A stretch of 64,000 nucleotides of DNA from Aphidius gifuensis. Taxonomy: Eukaryota; Arthropoda; Insecta; Hymenoptera; Braconidae. The position numbers and the translations under genes are program-made. The notes under the pieces were generated by a model that ran no database searches, was not told the DNA's origin, and saw nothing but the letters and a program-made list of their open reading frames with translations. Positions 1-13,700 of the stretch are shown here, piece after piece. How positions within the stretch are numbered: the first letter of the stretch is position 1; every line of letters starts with the position of its first letter. The stretch covers positions 25,260,469-25,324,468 of the forward strand of contig NC_057790.1 in NCBI RefSeq assembly GCF_014905175.1. The letters are read 5' to 3'.

Positions 1-589
1 ATTTTTATTTTCACCACAAGTAATAATACAAAAAATAATGAAAATGAAAAATAAAAAAAACATGAAAATTGAAAGATAAAAAGTCGAAAAATCTTGGTTA
101 AAAATGTGGAAAAAAGTGATGAAAAATTGTTGAACGTTATATTTTCTTTTTGAATGGTTTTTCCCTTTTTTTTTTTTTCGTTTACATTCCATTTCACAGA
201 ATGTGTTTCCGGCGTGTCGAGAATTTGTAACTGACTCAAACAACCAATATCAATTTATCATCTACATTTTATACATATAAAAAAATAAAAATAAAACATA
301 GAGCATGTCTATTTGTCTAATTCAATTCATCATTTTAACTTTACTTACAATTTTTATTATATTTTTTAAATTTAAAAATTAAAATTCAATAATGTAATTG
401 TATATTTTCTTTTTATTTATTTTTTTTTTTGATAAAATATAATCGTGGTGAGTGGATTTTATCATTTGAACTTTTATTATGTATTATACAGATATTGTTA
501 TTCAATATATGGGTTGTTACGTGAAGGGATAATTTTAGTAGTGGGGATGTCTAGTCGCCATGTGCTCGTGAGCTTGGTAAATCAGTAAT
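1..589. other. AT-rich upstream flank, no gene seen
   Basis: The sequence is nearly all A/T with long homopolymer runs. I see no open frame with codon-like composition, no RNA gene and no repeat with clear ends. It is the upstream flank of RPUSD2. Confidence 0.5.
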
Positions 590-632
590 TTTCTCAGTCG
601 TAGCCGCGCGCTCGTCCCGAGCACGTTGGAGA
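590..632 (+). promoter_or_regulatory. candidate transcription start region of RPUSD2
   Basis: A short GC-rich patch stands out from the AT-rich surroundings. It holds TCAGT at 594-598, which matches the arthropod initiator core, followed by GCGCG and CACGTT-type sequence about 27-32 nt downstream, where downstream promoter elements usually sit. It lies about 1 kb upstream of the first coding ATG. If it is the start site, the interval to 1602 is 5' untranslated sequence, possibly with an intron. This is inferred from composition and motif only. Confidence 0.3.
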
Positions 633-1602
633 CAAACGTCACAATAAATAATCATCAGTGAATAAAAAAAAAAAAAAAATAATAAAACTAGCAATATTAA
701 ATAAATCTTATATTGGATTTATTATTCGTGTTTTTAAAAAAAGTAAAAGTGATCGTTGACATTGATTTTTTTTTTAAATTTCCTGATTGTTTTAATCCAG
801 TTGATAATAAAAATATATTGATAAACATTTTGTGATTGATTTAAACTGTTACGATGTGCATCACGAAATGTATTCTATTAAAATCGCGTGACATTTATCA
901 GTTTGTATTGATAAATAATTTTGATTCACGCCAAATTTAAATATATATATTTAAAAAAAAAATTGTTACTTGTATAAAAATTAAATTTCTTTTTCTACTT
1001 TTGCTTTAGTTTTTTTTTTTTAAATTTATATTATTTGTCATTAGTTGTATTATTTGCGGAGATGAAAGTTGAAATATCAAGACAAACTTGATTGACAAAT
1101 AGAGAAATGTTGTTATAAATAAAAAAGCGGTATTTAAAAATATAAAAAATATAAAACAAATTTAAATTATATATTTTAAATAATTAAAAAAAAATTATAT
1201 TATTATTTTTTTCTATATTATAAGATTAATAGTACAATCGTGTTCGTGACTCTGGATTAATTTGCAGCATCTTGATCTTGTAATGACATTTATTAAAAAC
1301 TTTCAATTTTATCATTGGTGAATTTTTATTTGCAAGTTTTTCCGTATGATAAATACAAGTGTGGTTGTATTTGTCATTTCTTTGATCTTCTTTATAAAAT
1401 TGAGTATTAAAATTTCAAAGCAAACAACAACAACTAAACCGGAAAAATAAAAAATAATCAAATCAATTAAAATTTAAACTTTTGAAAGAAGAATTAAATG
1501 AAATTTTAATTTTTTTATTGTGACGATCTTGATAAACGAGATTTAGAGATAAATAAAAAAAGCGCTAAATTAGTTTTATAAAATTTTTGATAGTGCAACA
1601 GG

Positions 1603-1755
1603 ATGCAACATACAACACCGTGGTATTTGCCTTGGGGCCTAAAATTAGTGCCCCTGCCAATTCCACAAGCTCATCCAGTTTCCGGTATACCTAACCCGGC
1701 TGGTCTGCATCTGCTTGCACCACTTCCCGGCATTTATGCTCCAGAACCGAGAAAG
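1603..1755 (+). CDS. RPUSD2: RPUSD2 coding exon 1 (start codon)
   Basis: It encodes residues 1-51, a proline-rich leader containing PWYLPWGLK. An in-frame TAG at 1591-1593 lies just upstream, and -3 is A, so ATG 1603 is the natural start. The donor after 1755 is GTATG and the exon ends in phase 0, matching exon 2. GC is about 51%, far above the flanks, which supports a real exon. Its join to exon 2 across 23.8 kb rests on phase and on the need for a start codon, not on homology, so an alternative first exon remains possible. Confidence 0.65.
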
Positions 1756-4700
1756 GTATGGATGATATAATATAAAACAATATAATTTTTCATATCAATT
1801 AAATTATATCTCGGATTCTCGGGTGAATGCATAAATTCCGTACGGATTTTCCAATATTGAATATTCATTATATCATTTTTTTTTCTCCAGGCTATTACAT
1901 GCACAAAATTAGCTATTATAAAAATACGTAAAAAAAATATAAATACTTTTTTTTTATCCCTATTGTACTACTACATTGTTCTGGTTATTTATATTGAACA
2001 AATAAATCCAGTTTTTTTTTTTATTAATGTAAAAAAATAATGATTTTTTATCTAAAAAAATTGATTAAATTTTATTATTATTTTATTATTTATAAATTTA
2101 ATTTATTTAATATTTTTTTTATTTGTTTATTTAGTATTAATTAAAGTGTAGTTTTTAAAATTCATCATAAAGTAAACTTACCGTAAAAAAAAAATGAAAT
2201 TACTCCGGTTTGTAGTACCTATGAAATTTGAATTTTTTTTTCTAAAAAAACAAATATTTACTTTCATCTGAATAAAAGTTTAAATATTTTTTAAATTAAT
2301 TGAATTAAGGGGCTTACTCATGATACTGATATAATTTTTTTTTTTTTTTTTTAAATACTTGAATAATAATTAATTAATCCTTAAATAAAATTAAATAAAT
2401 ACCAATTAAAAGCACGGTTCGTTAGTTTAGCTTTTTTAAATATATATATAAATCAAAAACTGTCGTATGAAAAAAAAAAAAAATACTTGGAGCTAATAAA
2501 ATAAAAAAAGGAAAAAAAAAATTAGAGTTTCAGTTTCGAATTTAAGTCACGGAGTATATATGTTATGTATACAATTTTTTATAAACTTTAAGATTGGATG
2601 ATGAAAGAATGGAAGACTGAAAATCCAGTGAAAATATGTAAGCGAAAATTTTAAGAAATTTTTCTTTTTTTTTTTTTGCAAAGTAAGATAAAGTTTTAGA
2701 ATAAATTGGCAGAGTTGATAATGATGATGCTCATGGCCACTTCAGACAACAAAATACAATTTAAAAAACAAAAAAGCTATTGTATATTTTTTAGTTGCTC
2801 AAATGAATATCGCTGGATATTTTAGTTAATTTTTTAATTATTAAAAATAATTTTTTACTATTATAGAAAATATGAAAATAAATAATTTAACATATTTCAT
2901 TTTTTTCATAATAAAAATACAAACATAATGAAATTTTTTTTAAATAATAATAAATTTGTATTCATTTTTTTACTCAATGTTTTACGAATTTTCTTTCAAC
3001 AAAGCAATATATTGATAAAGCTCTCGAATCTTTGATCATCAATATTTTTTTTTAGTCCTAGTTTTACCTTTCGTATATGCGCTAAAGAAAGTCGAAGCGA
3101 AGCTTCTTCTTCGGTATATCTGATAGGGTTCAATTTTTTTGTTTTTTTTTTTTTTGCTCAGCTTCTTTACATACATCCTATGTACATATCATCCTTTCTA
3201 ACATCGTAAAATATGTAATATGAGCTGAATTTCCATCTAGCATATAAAATTGCACCAAAAGGTCAAAGAATATATTTTTATATATAAATTTTCGTAATTA
3301 ATCTATATGTAGGAAAAAAATTGATTTAAAAAAGTGTTTATCATTTAAAATTATTCATTTATTTATGATTTTTTTTTTCCTACTGAATATTTTTAAACTT
3401 TTAAACATCAATTTTTACATCAATTTTTAATATACTAATAAAATTACAGAAGCAAGAAAAACTTTTTCACCAACCGTCGTGAAAGTGTAGATTTTTTTTT
3501 TTCTTCTTCTTCACAGTTTTTTTAGCATCTTCAATATATTCAACAACTATATATCTAAATGTAATTGCAATATTATTTTACTATCTCACTTTTCTCATTA
3601 AACATTAATGAAAAATAAAATTCAACAAAAAAAAAAAATATAATTACTTTTACTCTTCATTTCGAGCTTCAAAAATATCTGCTTCAAAAGTTTTTTTTTT
3701 TTTTTTTTTTCAACAATTTTAATAAATTTGATTTTCAGCTTTAAATTTAATATTAATTTGCCAATTTTATTAAATTTTCAGTGACTCGAATTCAAATATT
3801 AATAAAACCAAATTATTATTATTTTTTTTTAAAAATTAATTAATAGACATTGTTGAACAAAAAAAAAAAAAAAAATTAATAAAAATTTAATTTATTGTAA
3901 TTTAAAAAAACATTGTCTAAAAAATTATTTATTCATTTTTTTTTTTTCAATTATCAATGATAATTTATTTAAAGCCAAAATAAAAACAAAAGAAACTTGA
4001 CATCGATGATCTTTGCATAAAAAAAAAATCATTTTTTATGCATGAAAAATTTACGAATTTATATGTGTGTATTGATGTCATTGAACTGGGTATATTTGAA
4101 GTGGTATATATTGTAAATATTAAATTCGTCTACAGCCCACTGACTGGAACGAAAAAATATATAAACTAGTCTGCACTCTCCATTACTTGCCAATATATAA
4201 CACAACGTGGTTACAAATTTTTTTTTCATCTACTTGTTCACCCTGGCACTTGCTCCCTTTTACCAAATTTATTCCACGATCATAGAGCCACTTTTTTTTT
4301 TTTTTATCAACAGCTATATAAATGGCCCATATGTCAATAGTCAATATAAAAAAAAAAAAAAAAATACCCCACGAATAATAGTTAAAATTCCAAAATAATT
4401 TTGTTTATATTTTATAAATATTCAATGAATTTTATTATTAAAAAAATAAAATTAATTTGTCAATTTTAAATTTGAAAAAGTATTATTAAATAAATTTTAT
4501 TGACAATTATTATCAATACTATAAATTAAGGAGCATATAAAACTAAAGTTTTTTTTAAAGTCTACATCGATAAAAAAAAAAAGAAGATATTTAATCACAA
4601 GTTTATAAATAAACATAAATTAACAACAATATTATTTTTCGTCCTTGAAATGGTAATTTATTCATATACACTTTAAATAATAATAATAAAAATAAAAACA

Positions 4701-7700
4701 ACCTAAAATAGCTATGACTGTATGTTGAAGTAACAGGTACAAAAGAATAATAATTAATTAATTTTTTTAAAATTTATTTATAGTGTCTTGTAGTATTAAT
4801 ATGTGAAGATGATTATTGCAGTGTCTCAAAGATTTCTTGTCATGAATTTTTAAACGTCAAAACCGGTCATGTTGACATCGAGTTTTTCATATTATATACC
4901 ATCATTTTATCCTTCTCACATTATCAACCTTTCTATATTTTTCAACGACCTTGGACAAATATTATTTGACAAACAGTAATATGATGCGTCACAAATTCAA
5001 TCGGTCATATTTATTATAGAAAAAAAAATAGAAAAAAAAAATTTTTTTCTCATCTTTTTCAAGGTTTTTTTATCATCTTTACATAGAATAAAAAATAATA
5101 TAAAATTGAAAGTAATTTCCACATTTTATATGATAATAATTTGAACTACATATCATATTTTTTTTTAATGTAATAATTTTTTTTTTTTTTCTACAAGTAA
5201 TTCTTGAATCTGTGTCGAGTTTTGACCTTGCCATTAAAATCACGTTTCACCACTGAAGTGTAATGACTGCTAAATAAACAAATAATATACTTTCATCATT
5301 TATCATAATAATTATTACTACACTCAATTTAATATTAAATAAATAATTTATTAAAAAATTATGTTAAATTTTTTGTTAAATTTATTGATGGTTTAATATA
5401 CAAACAGCGAATGAATTTTTAAAATATTTTTTCTTTCTTTTTTTTTCGTCGATATTGCAGTTGTATATATATATCATATAGAAAGTTTATAACTCCAATA
5501 TTTTAAACAGACTACTACTAAGCAAGATTGAGTTTGCCGTTAGCCATTTTCATGCTGAAAGTCAGAGTAAGCACGTAGTTCTTTGATGAGACTAGTGTTG
5601 AACAAAGTAAAAGCCAAATTACTTGCATCATAAAACATATAGATTTTTAATAATTTATTTAAAAAATTCATATATTTAACTATACATTTTGTGTATACAA
5701 AAAATATACACGTGTATGCCAATTTATTTATAAAAGTATGTTTTAAAACTTGAGTCGAAAAAATAGTTAAATAATTAAACAAAAAATTCTTTCAAACAAA
5801 AAATTTATATAATAATTATTTTTAATAATAAATAAATATTTTATATAATTTTTTTTTTTACGTTAATTGTTTTTATAATATTACAAAGATTCACCACAAT
5901 TAATACAAGTCTTATTTTTTTTGTATATTATAACTTGCTCTACAACAATCTGGCACAAGGTGAAGCATAAAAAAATTTAAAAAAAATACTTCCAAGCGTT
6001 ATAATGAGCCTAATGATACTTCCAGACTCAATCGTACCTGACGGTGGTTTTTTTAACCTTTTTCTTTAACTGTTATCATAATTGGTTTAATTTCAATTAA
6101 ATACAAATCACTGATCTCATCAAAATTCAATAAAAATAATTTTGTTTAATTGAGAAATATATATTGCTACAGTTTTTACATTTTTTTTCCAATTTTTTTT
6201 TTTTTGTATCGACTATTGTGACAAGATTTGCCAGTATTTAACATTCAAATTTTTTTAATCAAGAGTTTTTTTTTTTTTTTTTACGATAGCATATGCTCAT
6301 GAATAATACAAAGCTTAGAGTTTTTTATTCGTATTGACCTGCTGTGCATTAATTTGCACTAATATTTTTTAAACTGTATCCATAAATTTTCTGTTTGTTT
6401 ATTTATATATTAGCCTGTCATATGTGTATTTAAATTGTATTTAAATTACGTTCAATAATTAATATTCGAAATATTATTTCTATCCAAAAAGTAAAAATCG
6501 AAAAATCAATGTTAAAAAAAAAGCTTCAATTGATTTTCAGTTGAACAATTAAAAATAAATCTTATTATGAATCTAAATTTTTTTAATTAGTTTATTTTGT
6601 AAATATTTATTTGATAAATAAATTTTAAATTGTCAAAAGTGATGTATGAGTTTATGTGTTAGATACTGCAGACACTTGCGGGTCAATCGACCAGGTTGAC
6701 ATGAGGTTAAATGAATTTGCGCGTACACGCGATAAAGTAGGATGAGATGTTTTTCATTTGGTTTATATATTGACACAGTGAATAAAGTGTGATAGACAAT
6801 AACACCCGAGTTGTTGTCGTTGTTGTTGTCTCTCGATATTAAGTGCAAACAGGTGCGCGCATATAGTTGTGACCTGTGTCACACACAAAAATCAGCAAAT
6901 ATTTTACTGAGCGTGAGCATCGTGTTCGATATTATCACAACTTTTATTTATTTATTTTTTTACATGAAATGGTTTTTTATATTTTCATCTTTTCTATCAA
7001 AAAGTTTTGTCATTTTATTCGCTTCAAAGTTCAAACTTTATCATTTTTCATCCAATATTTTTATTATTCATGCTTGATTTTTTTTCTTTATCAAATATAC
7101 GATTGAACAAGCAAATTAAAATTTTTTATTCAATAAAAACTCATTGTTAATTATCAAGAAAATTTAATTCTTCAACTTAACATTTTGTATTATTTTTTAT
7201 TTAATTTTAATTCTCTTTGTTGTCGTTTTTTTTTTTTTTCCATTGCTTGCAATTTTGCGAGAGCTTCCAATTCGAGTTATGGTAAAAGAAAATATATATA
7301 AGAAGTATCTTTGTATAAAAAAAAATATATAAAAAAATTTTACCCTTCGTCGTTCATTAACGCTGGCAAGTCGCTCAGGTTCATAGAGTCTTTTATAATT
7401 GCGATTTGTGTGAGTTAATTGTAGGGATTTTACGATGGCTTTTCAAGACACAGACTCAGGGTTATTAAACTTGGCTTTTCTCTTTACATTTCTGAGATTA
7501 ATTTAACTTTATTAAATAATATAAATTTCATCACTATATCTATAATAATTATATACACTAAGTATTAATGCATAAATATTTTTAATATTTAAAACTGAGT
7601 TCATTTATTTTTTCATATTTTTTCTAGACAGTTTTTGTGTGTGTGTGTCAATATATATTTAAATTTTACATCATGCAATATTTACACTTTATTTATATAT

Positions 7701-10700
7701 AAATTTTGAATGAATAATAATTTATTTCTTTATTTATCTATTAGCATTGTTTTTTAATTTTTTTATTTTTCTTCAGGCAATACATGACCTCGTAATATTT
7801 TCAGCAAGTTATATTTCGCTTTTTTTTCTTCATAGAATACAGCCTCATATCATCTTTTAGTTATGCTTACAAATTCATGAAAATATATATTTTCCTTTTG
7901 CAAAATGTAGATGTATTTGTAAATATTAATTACACATCGAGTAATCGCTCATTTACTCGTTGATTTATACACGTTCCCTTTGATGACTATTTAATCAAAC
8001 TGGCTTATTATATATTTGTATTACGATTAATAACCAAGCTTAAACTTCAATACAAAATATAAAAATAGATTTAAAAATATTACCAATTAATTATAACTCA
8101 TTTAAATTATTATTGACTCAAATTTTTTATAATTAATTGATAAATAAATTTTTATCTCAAATGTCATTCAAAATATTTCTATTGATTTTTCATTTCGACA
8201 GTATAATTTTTTATTTTTTGGATAATATTTAATTTAAATTGTCTAGCAAATAACGAAAATATTATGATTTTTTAATTTTTTTTTTGTCTCGCCAATATCT
8301 AAAGTATAAAAATAATTATATGAAAATTTTTTGCCCAGTTTTTTTGCCAATATATTGAAAGATTTTAATATATTTATATAAATTTTTAATGTATATATGT
8401 ATATGAGATGAGACGTGCCGCTGACCCGTATTATTTTTTCAATATTCTGCCATATATTGCTCCGAAACTTTTATGTCTATATTTATGAAGTACCTGTCTG
8501 TATGAAAACTAAAAATTGCTGATATGAAAACATCAATAAACTCGTGAAATATGTTGCAAAAAGAAAAAAATTGTGTACAATTATAATGAAGTAAATTTTC
8601 ATTTTATATTATTTTATTGTATATGAAATTTATATATTTGATGTTGAGTGTTTAGTCGCTATGGCTCATTCAAAATTTTCATGTATATATATAAGTACTT
8701 TGTTACAACAACAACTTGGTAAAACTTGAATTGAGGGCGGCAAAGACCAGGCAGTACCATCGCCGCAAAAGGGGATCGTCAAGTAACTCAACTCGTTGTA
8801 CAGCAAAACATGCGAGAGAGGGTATAATAGTGATAGTGTAGTGGTGAGAAAGCTTCATCGTATGCACTAGCTGCAGTATAAACTTTATATTTTCATGTCG
8901 ATTTCGAGGGTGAGCTTTTTTTGTCAGTTTTAAACTTTTTTTTTTATTTTTAATTTCAAAAAAAATAAAGTTAAAATTCAAATAATTTATACTTGTATTA
9001 TATTCTATTTTTTTGTATTTTATTTTTTTTTAATTTCACGCTTTAATTATTTATTTTTAATTTAGAAAAAATTTTTTTTTTTATTGTGGAATATATTGCT
9101 GTTTATTATTGACGTATTTCAAGTTAGACTGACGAAGTTAATTTCCATAATGCATGAAAATCAATTTTCCTTTTTTTTTTTTTTCATGATTTTTTAAATA
9201 GACAATGATATTTTTGCATATTAATATTTATTTAATTATATTTTGATGAATAATATGCCACGTGTAACAGTGGAATATTGTCAACAATGTTTAATGTTGA
9301 AACATACTTGAAATATATTTAAATTTAGCAAGAATTTCATGATGAAACATTGGAATTTATACACATTGGAATTCAATGAAACTTAAATATTTAACGACAG
9401 TCATGTCTCCCGATATTTTGAATAATTAAAAAATTTTAATTACTGTTTTCATGTTTGTTTAATAAGTATACTTATATGTATACTAAAACTATTTTAAAAG
9501 AGTGCATATATAGTTTAAAATATTACTATTATTATGATAAACTATTTTAGTAAATTGTCTGGTACTTTGATCCTTTGCTTTTAGAATAATATGTCACCTG
9601 CATAAAGCTTAAGGTTTCGCAAAAAGTGCCACGTATCTTCAAAATTAAGTCACGTAAGAAAAATATGTGAATACGTGACTTTATATTCTTGTGACATGAT
9701 TGAGACAAAATTTTAATATACTTGAATATTTTTAAATGACAAATTAACATTTTCTCTAATTATTTATCATTTTTTTTTTTATCAAAAAAAAATAATAGTT
9801 TAAATAAACTATTCAATTTTTAAAATAAATGATATTTGAACATTTAATTTATAGAAAATTGAGTGAGAAGTTATTTTAAATTTGACAAAACAGAAACAAC
9901 AGAAAAATAGTTATAAATTTTTATTTATATTTATGGTATATAACTGTTGAATGAAAAATTTTTTCGAGTAGATTAAAAACCATTATTTTGATCGATTAAA
10001 ATAGTATGGATGTTGAAGATATATATGTAAAACACAGGTGTGTTCAATAAATTCTCTAAAAATCCATTTTATCATTTTTTATTTTTCATAGGCAGTTTTT
10101 ATTTAAATGCATTCAATTCGCACATGTATATACATCTTTTTTTATTTCTCTATTTTCAATATTTTTTTTTTTAGTATTATTTTAAAAAAAAACGCGATGA
10201 TGTCTAATTTTTTTGTAACAAATTTGACAAGCATTTGAGCCTCCAGTACATTACCCTCACAATCGTTTTAAAAAATTTCTTTTTATTTTCTTTTAACCAA
10301 CAAAATGTGCTTGTTTTATTATAATATTTATTTTTGAATATCCGCTTGTCATGTTTGTCAAAATTGACAGACATTTACCCTCTCTTTCTGCCTCATATTT
10401 CAAATAAAGAAATTAAAAACCAAAAATTCAAAAACTATTTCTACACAAGTTAAAATTAAATGATTGATTTTTCCACAAAAAAAATTTTACATTTAATTAA
10501 ATTTTTTTCTCATTAAGAATTTATTTATAAATAAAAAAAGTATTTTTATGTTAGCATTGTTTTACTAAAAAAAAAAAACAAAATACAATAATTGGCTTAA
10601 TAAAAATTTATTAATTCAAGTAAACATTATTTTTTTTCCTTTTGTATTTTAAAAATGAAAATTCCATGATTATTTATTAAGCATTTATTTCGAGCGTTTA

Positions 10701-13700
10701 TATACGTTTGAACAAATTTAGTATTTGAAATTTCATTAGTGAAAATATATGCTTGACAGCTTTTCAAATATAATAGTAAATAACGGGGTGTTGTATGTTG
10801 TGTGGTCTTTTCCATTTAACATTAGTCGATGATTTGACCAAAACCAAACATCAATGAGGGAAGTAATCATACGTAAATAATGTAACTTGAATCAGTATAT
10901 ATGATTTTTGGTATATTTAAATCACGAATATATTTTGTTTGATGGTTTTATGATTACAAATAATACCATACATGATTGACCTACATAAAATGTCACCAAA
11001 AAAAAATATGAAAGTGATTCAATATTATGATTATTTTGACACATTTATAAAATATAAATCTACGATGAAATTGCCATCAAAATTACATTTTCAAATGTAA
11101 TTATTTGATAATTTTTTTCTTCTTAAATTGCACACATCAAAGCTCTGTTTTATACTAATCCAACGTGAAAGGTAAATTTTTTGTTGTACACAAATGTCTG
11201 TTAATTTTCATCAACGCCAAAAATTTATCTAATTTTACCACAAATTTTTTGCAGTAATTTGAAAGAAATGTAAATTAAAATTTGCCTTTTTTTTATTATT
11301 ATTATTTAATTTTATATACCAATGAAAATTATGTTGAGACTTGAGTCAGCGATAAAGTTAAATATAAAGAAAATAAATAATAAATGTGTTAAAAAGTAGT
11401 CTACGCTTGGAGCTTTTTGAAATTCAATCTTTTGAACTTATAAATATATATGTATTTAACTTATGTAAGATTTTTGCATGATAGTACATGTAGGTGATCG
11501 CTAGACTGGCTTTTCAGATGGCTGAAGAAATTTTTTGGCAACGTTTCTCTCTGTGATCTTTGTGTTTGTTTGTGCATGAAAAAATATATAAATACGTATA
11601 ATTGTCTTTGTATGTTTCGGTTTCGTAATTTTACTTGTCTTTTTTTTTTTTTTTTTTATATTTTGCTTGGACACTATTTTAAATTTATTATATAGTTTTG
11701 ATAATGTCCTTGTAATAGTTTGTCTGTTATTCATCTTGCCATCATTTATTTTTCAATTATATTTTAATCTTTCTAATTCAAATGTTATTTTTTTTTTTTG
11801 AATTTTCGTATTAATTTTTGTAAATTTTCTCTGTTATTTTTGTGGCAAACTTTTCATTAGTTATCTGATTTTATTTTATTTATATTCATTGTAGAATAAT
11901 TAATATGTGTTAATTAAATTTTTTTTTTTTAAATTGATAAAACAAGATAAAATAACAGTGAAAATTATATTTTTTATTAATTAAATATAGTCAACTAAAC
12001 ATTATTGAAAAATTAACAACAGGTTGGTTAAAATAGACTTTTATTTGTGGAATAATTAATTTAACGATTGTTTTTTTTTAAATAAAAACAAAAAATCAAT
12101 ATTTAAAATCAGCAATATATATCTATTTGTAAACGTCAAAGTAAATTATTGATTAATCAATTTACCATTTTTAATTTCAACAAAATAAATGTAAAAATAT
12201 CAGTTGAAAATTTGACGCTTACACTTTTTTTTCCACTGATTATTTCGTTGTATTCATTGTGATTTTACATGAACATAATTTATAATAATCCGATTATCGA
12301 TTTACAGCTTTTACAAAATCTCATTCACCATATACTGATCCACTCTCTGTCATGTCTGAGCCACGAAAACGTTCGACTTTTCGTTGAAAAAAACTTCCAC
12401 AAAATGATGGTATCTTGCTCTTTATCCTCCACTTTTTCCTTTATTTTTTTTTTCTTCACTCGTTTTACTGTACTCACTACATACTTTTACATTTCGCTGA
12501 CTTACTGTATTTTTTATTTTTATTTGATATTGAAGTTTTCGCCTCTTATCGTCATAAATATACTCAGTAAGTCCAAGAACAAAAAATGAAAAAAAAAAGT
12601 TTAAAGTTTAGAATTGCATAATGTCGAAAGCCGATCTCCTCCAGCCAACTTAATTTAACTTTTTATTTTTTTTTATATTTATTTTGTACATTTTTTAACA
12701 ATTTATTTCTATTTAGTCTAAAGTGTTTTCATTCGTTCACATTTATTCATAATATATAAATTAAAACTACTCAAAAAGTCAAAATGTTTCAATACTATAA
12801 ACTCTCAGCTTTTGGATAAAAATAATTTTTTATTTTATTATTTATATTCAAATATAAACTTGGACAAATTTGCACTGTGTGTTGGTACAATTCATTTTCA
12901 TAAATTTTCTAATGAAGTGTGTCACAATGTAGCCTCATACATTCACACATATACACACGACAAGTTGAATATGTTGGTGGTACTGCATGAGAATAAAAGA
13001 GATAACGAAAAATAAACTAAAGTATGCTGAACGAAAGTGGTGATGGGTTGGTGGTTTACGTCCGTTAACAACAATTAAGCCAAAAACCGGCAAGCTCGTT
13101 ATCGATATTTCATGGACTTGGGGATAAACTCTGAATCCACGGTATTCAGCATACTGTCTGCTCATATTTCCTCAATATATATCTACATATGAATAATTTA
13201 ATAATATTTGCACAAACCCATATAACAGACTTTTATTTTTATTTCATTTTTCAAGATATGAGATTTTAAATATTTTAAATATCTTTATCATTATCAAAAT
13301 TTAGTATGATTGCATATATTTTTCAAATTTTTTCTTTTTTTTTTTTATCAATATAAAAGTAGAAAAAAAAAAAAAAGAAATTAGTTTTAAAATTTTCTAG
13401 TTAGGCAAAATCGTTAAATTAACATTTGTATTTTTTTTTTTTTTTTGTTTCTTTTAATTTTGCAATAAATTAGTAGGAAAAAAATTTTATGAGTATGATG
13501 TATAGTATAAGTTATAGGATAGTAGGTATATGAGAAAATTAACGAGACAGGACGCGTGGTGATGAGACTAGCCAAGTCACGAACATGTTACTGACTTTGG
13601 TGTGCACCGAATAGATACAAGAAGAAGAAGAAGGTTGAAGTAAATGAAATAAGGTTGAAGAAAGTGCGAGCTAGCTTGGATAGTGTAAGATTTCCTTGGG

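Noticed and set aside
3086..3114. GAAGCGAAGCTTCTTC palindrome
   Set aside because: A short simple palindrome with no partner features.
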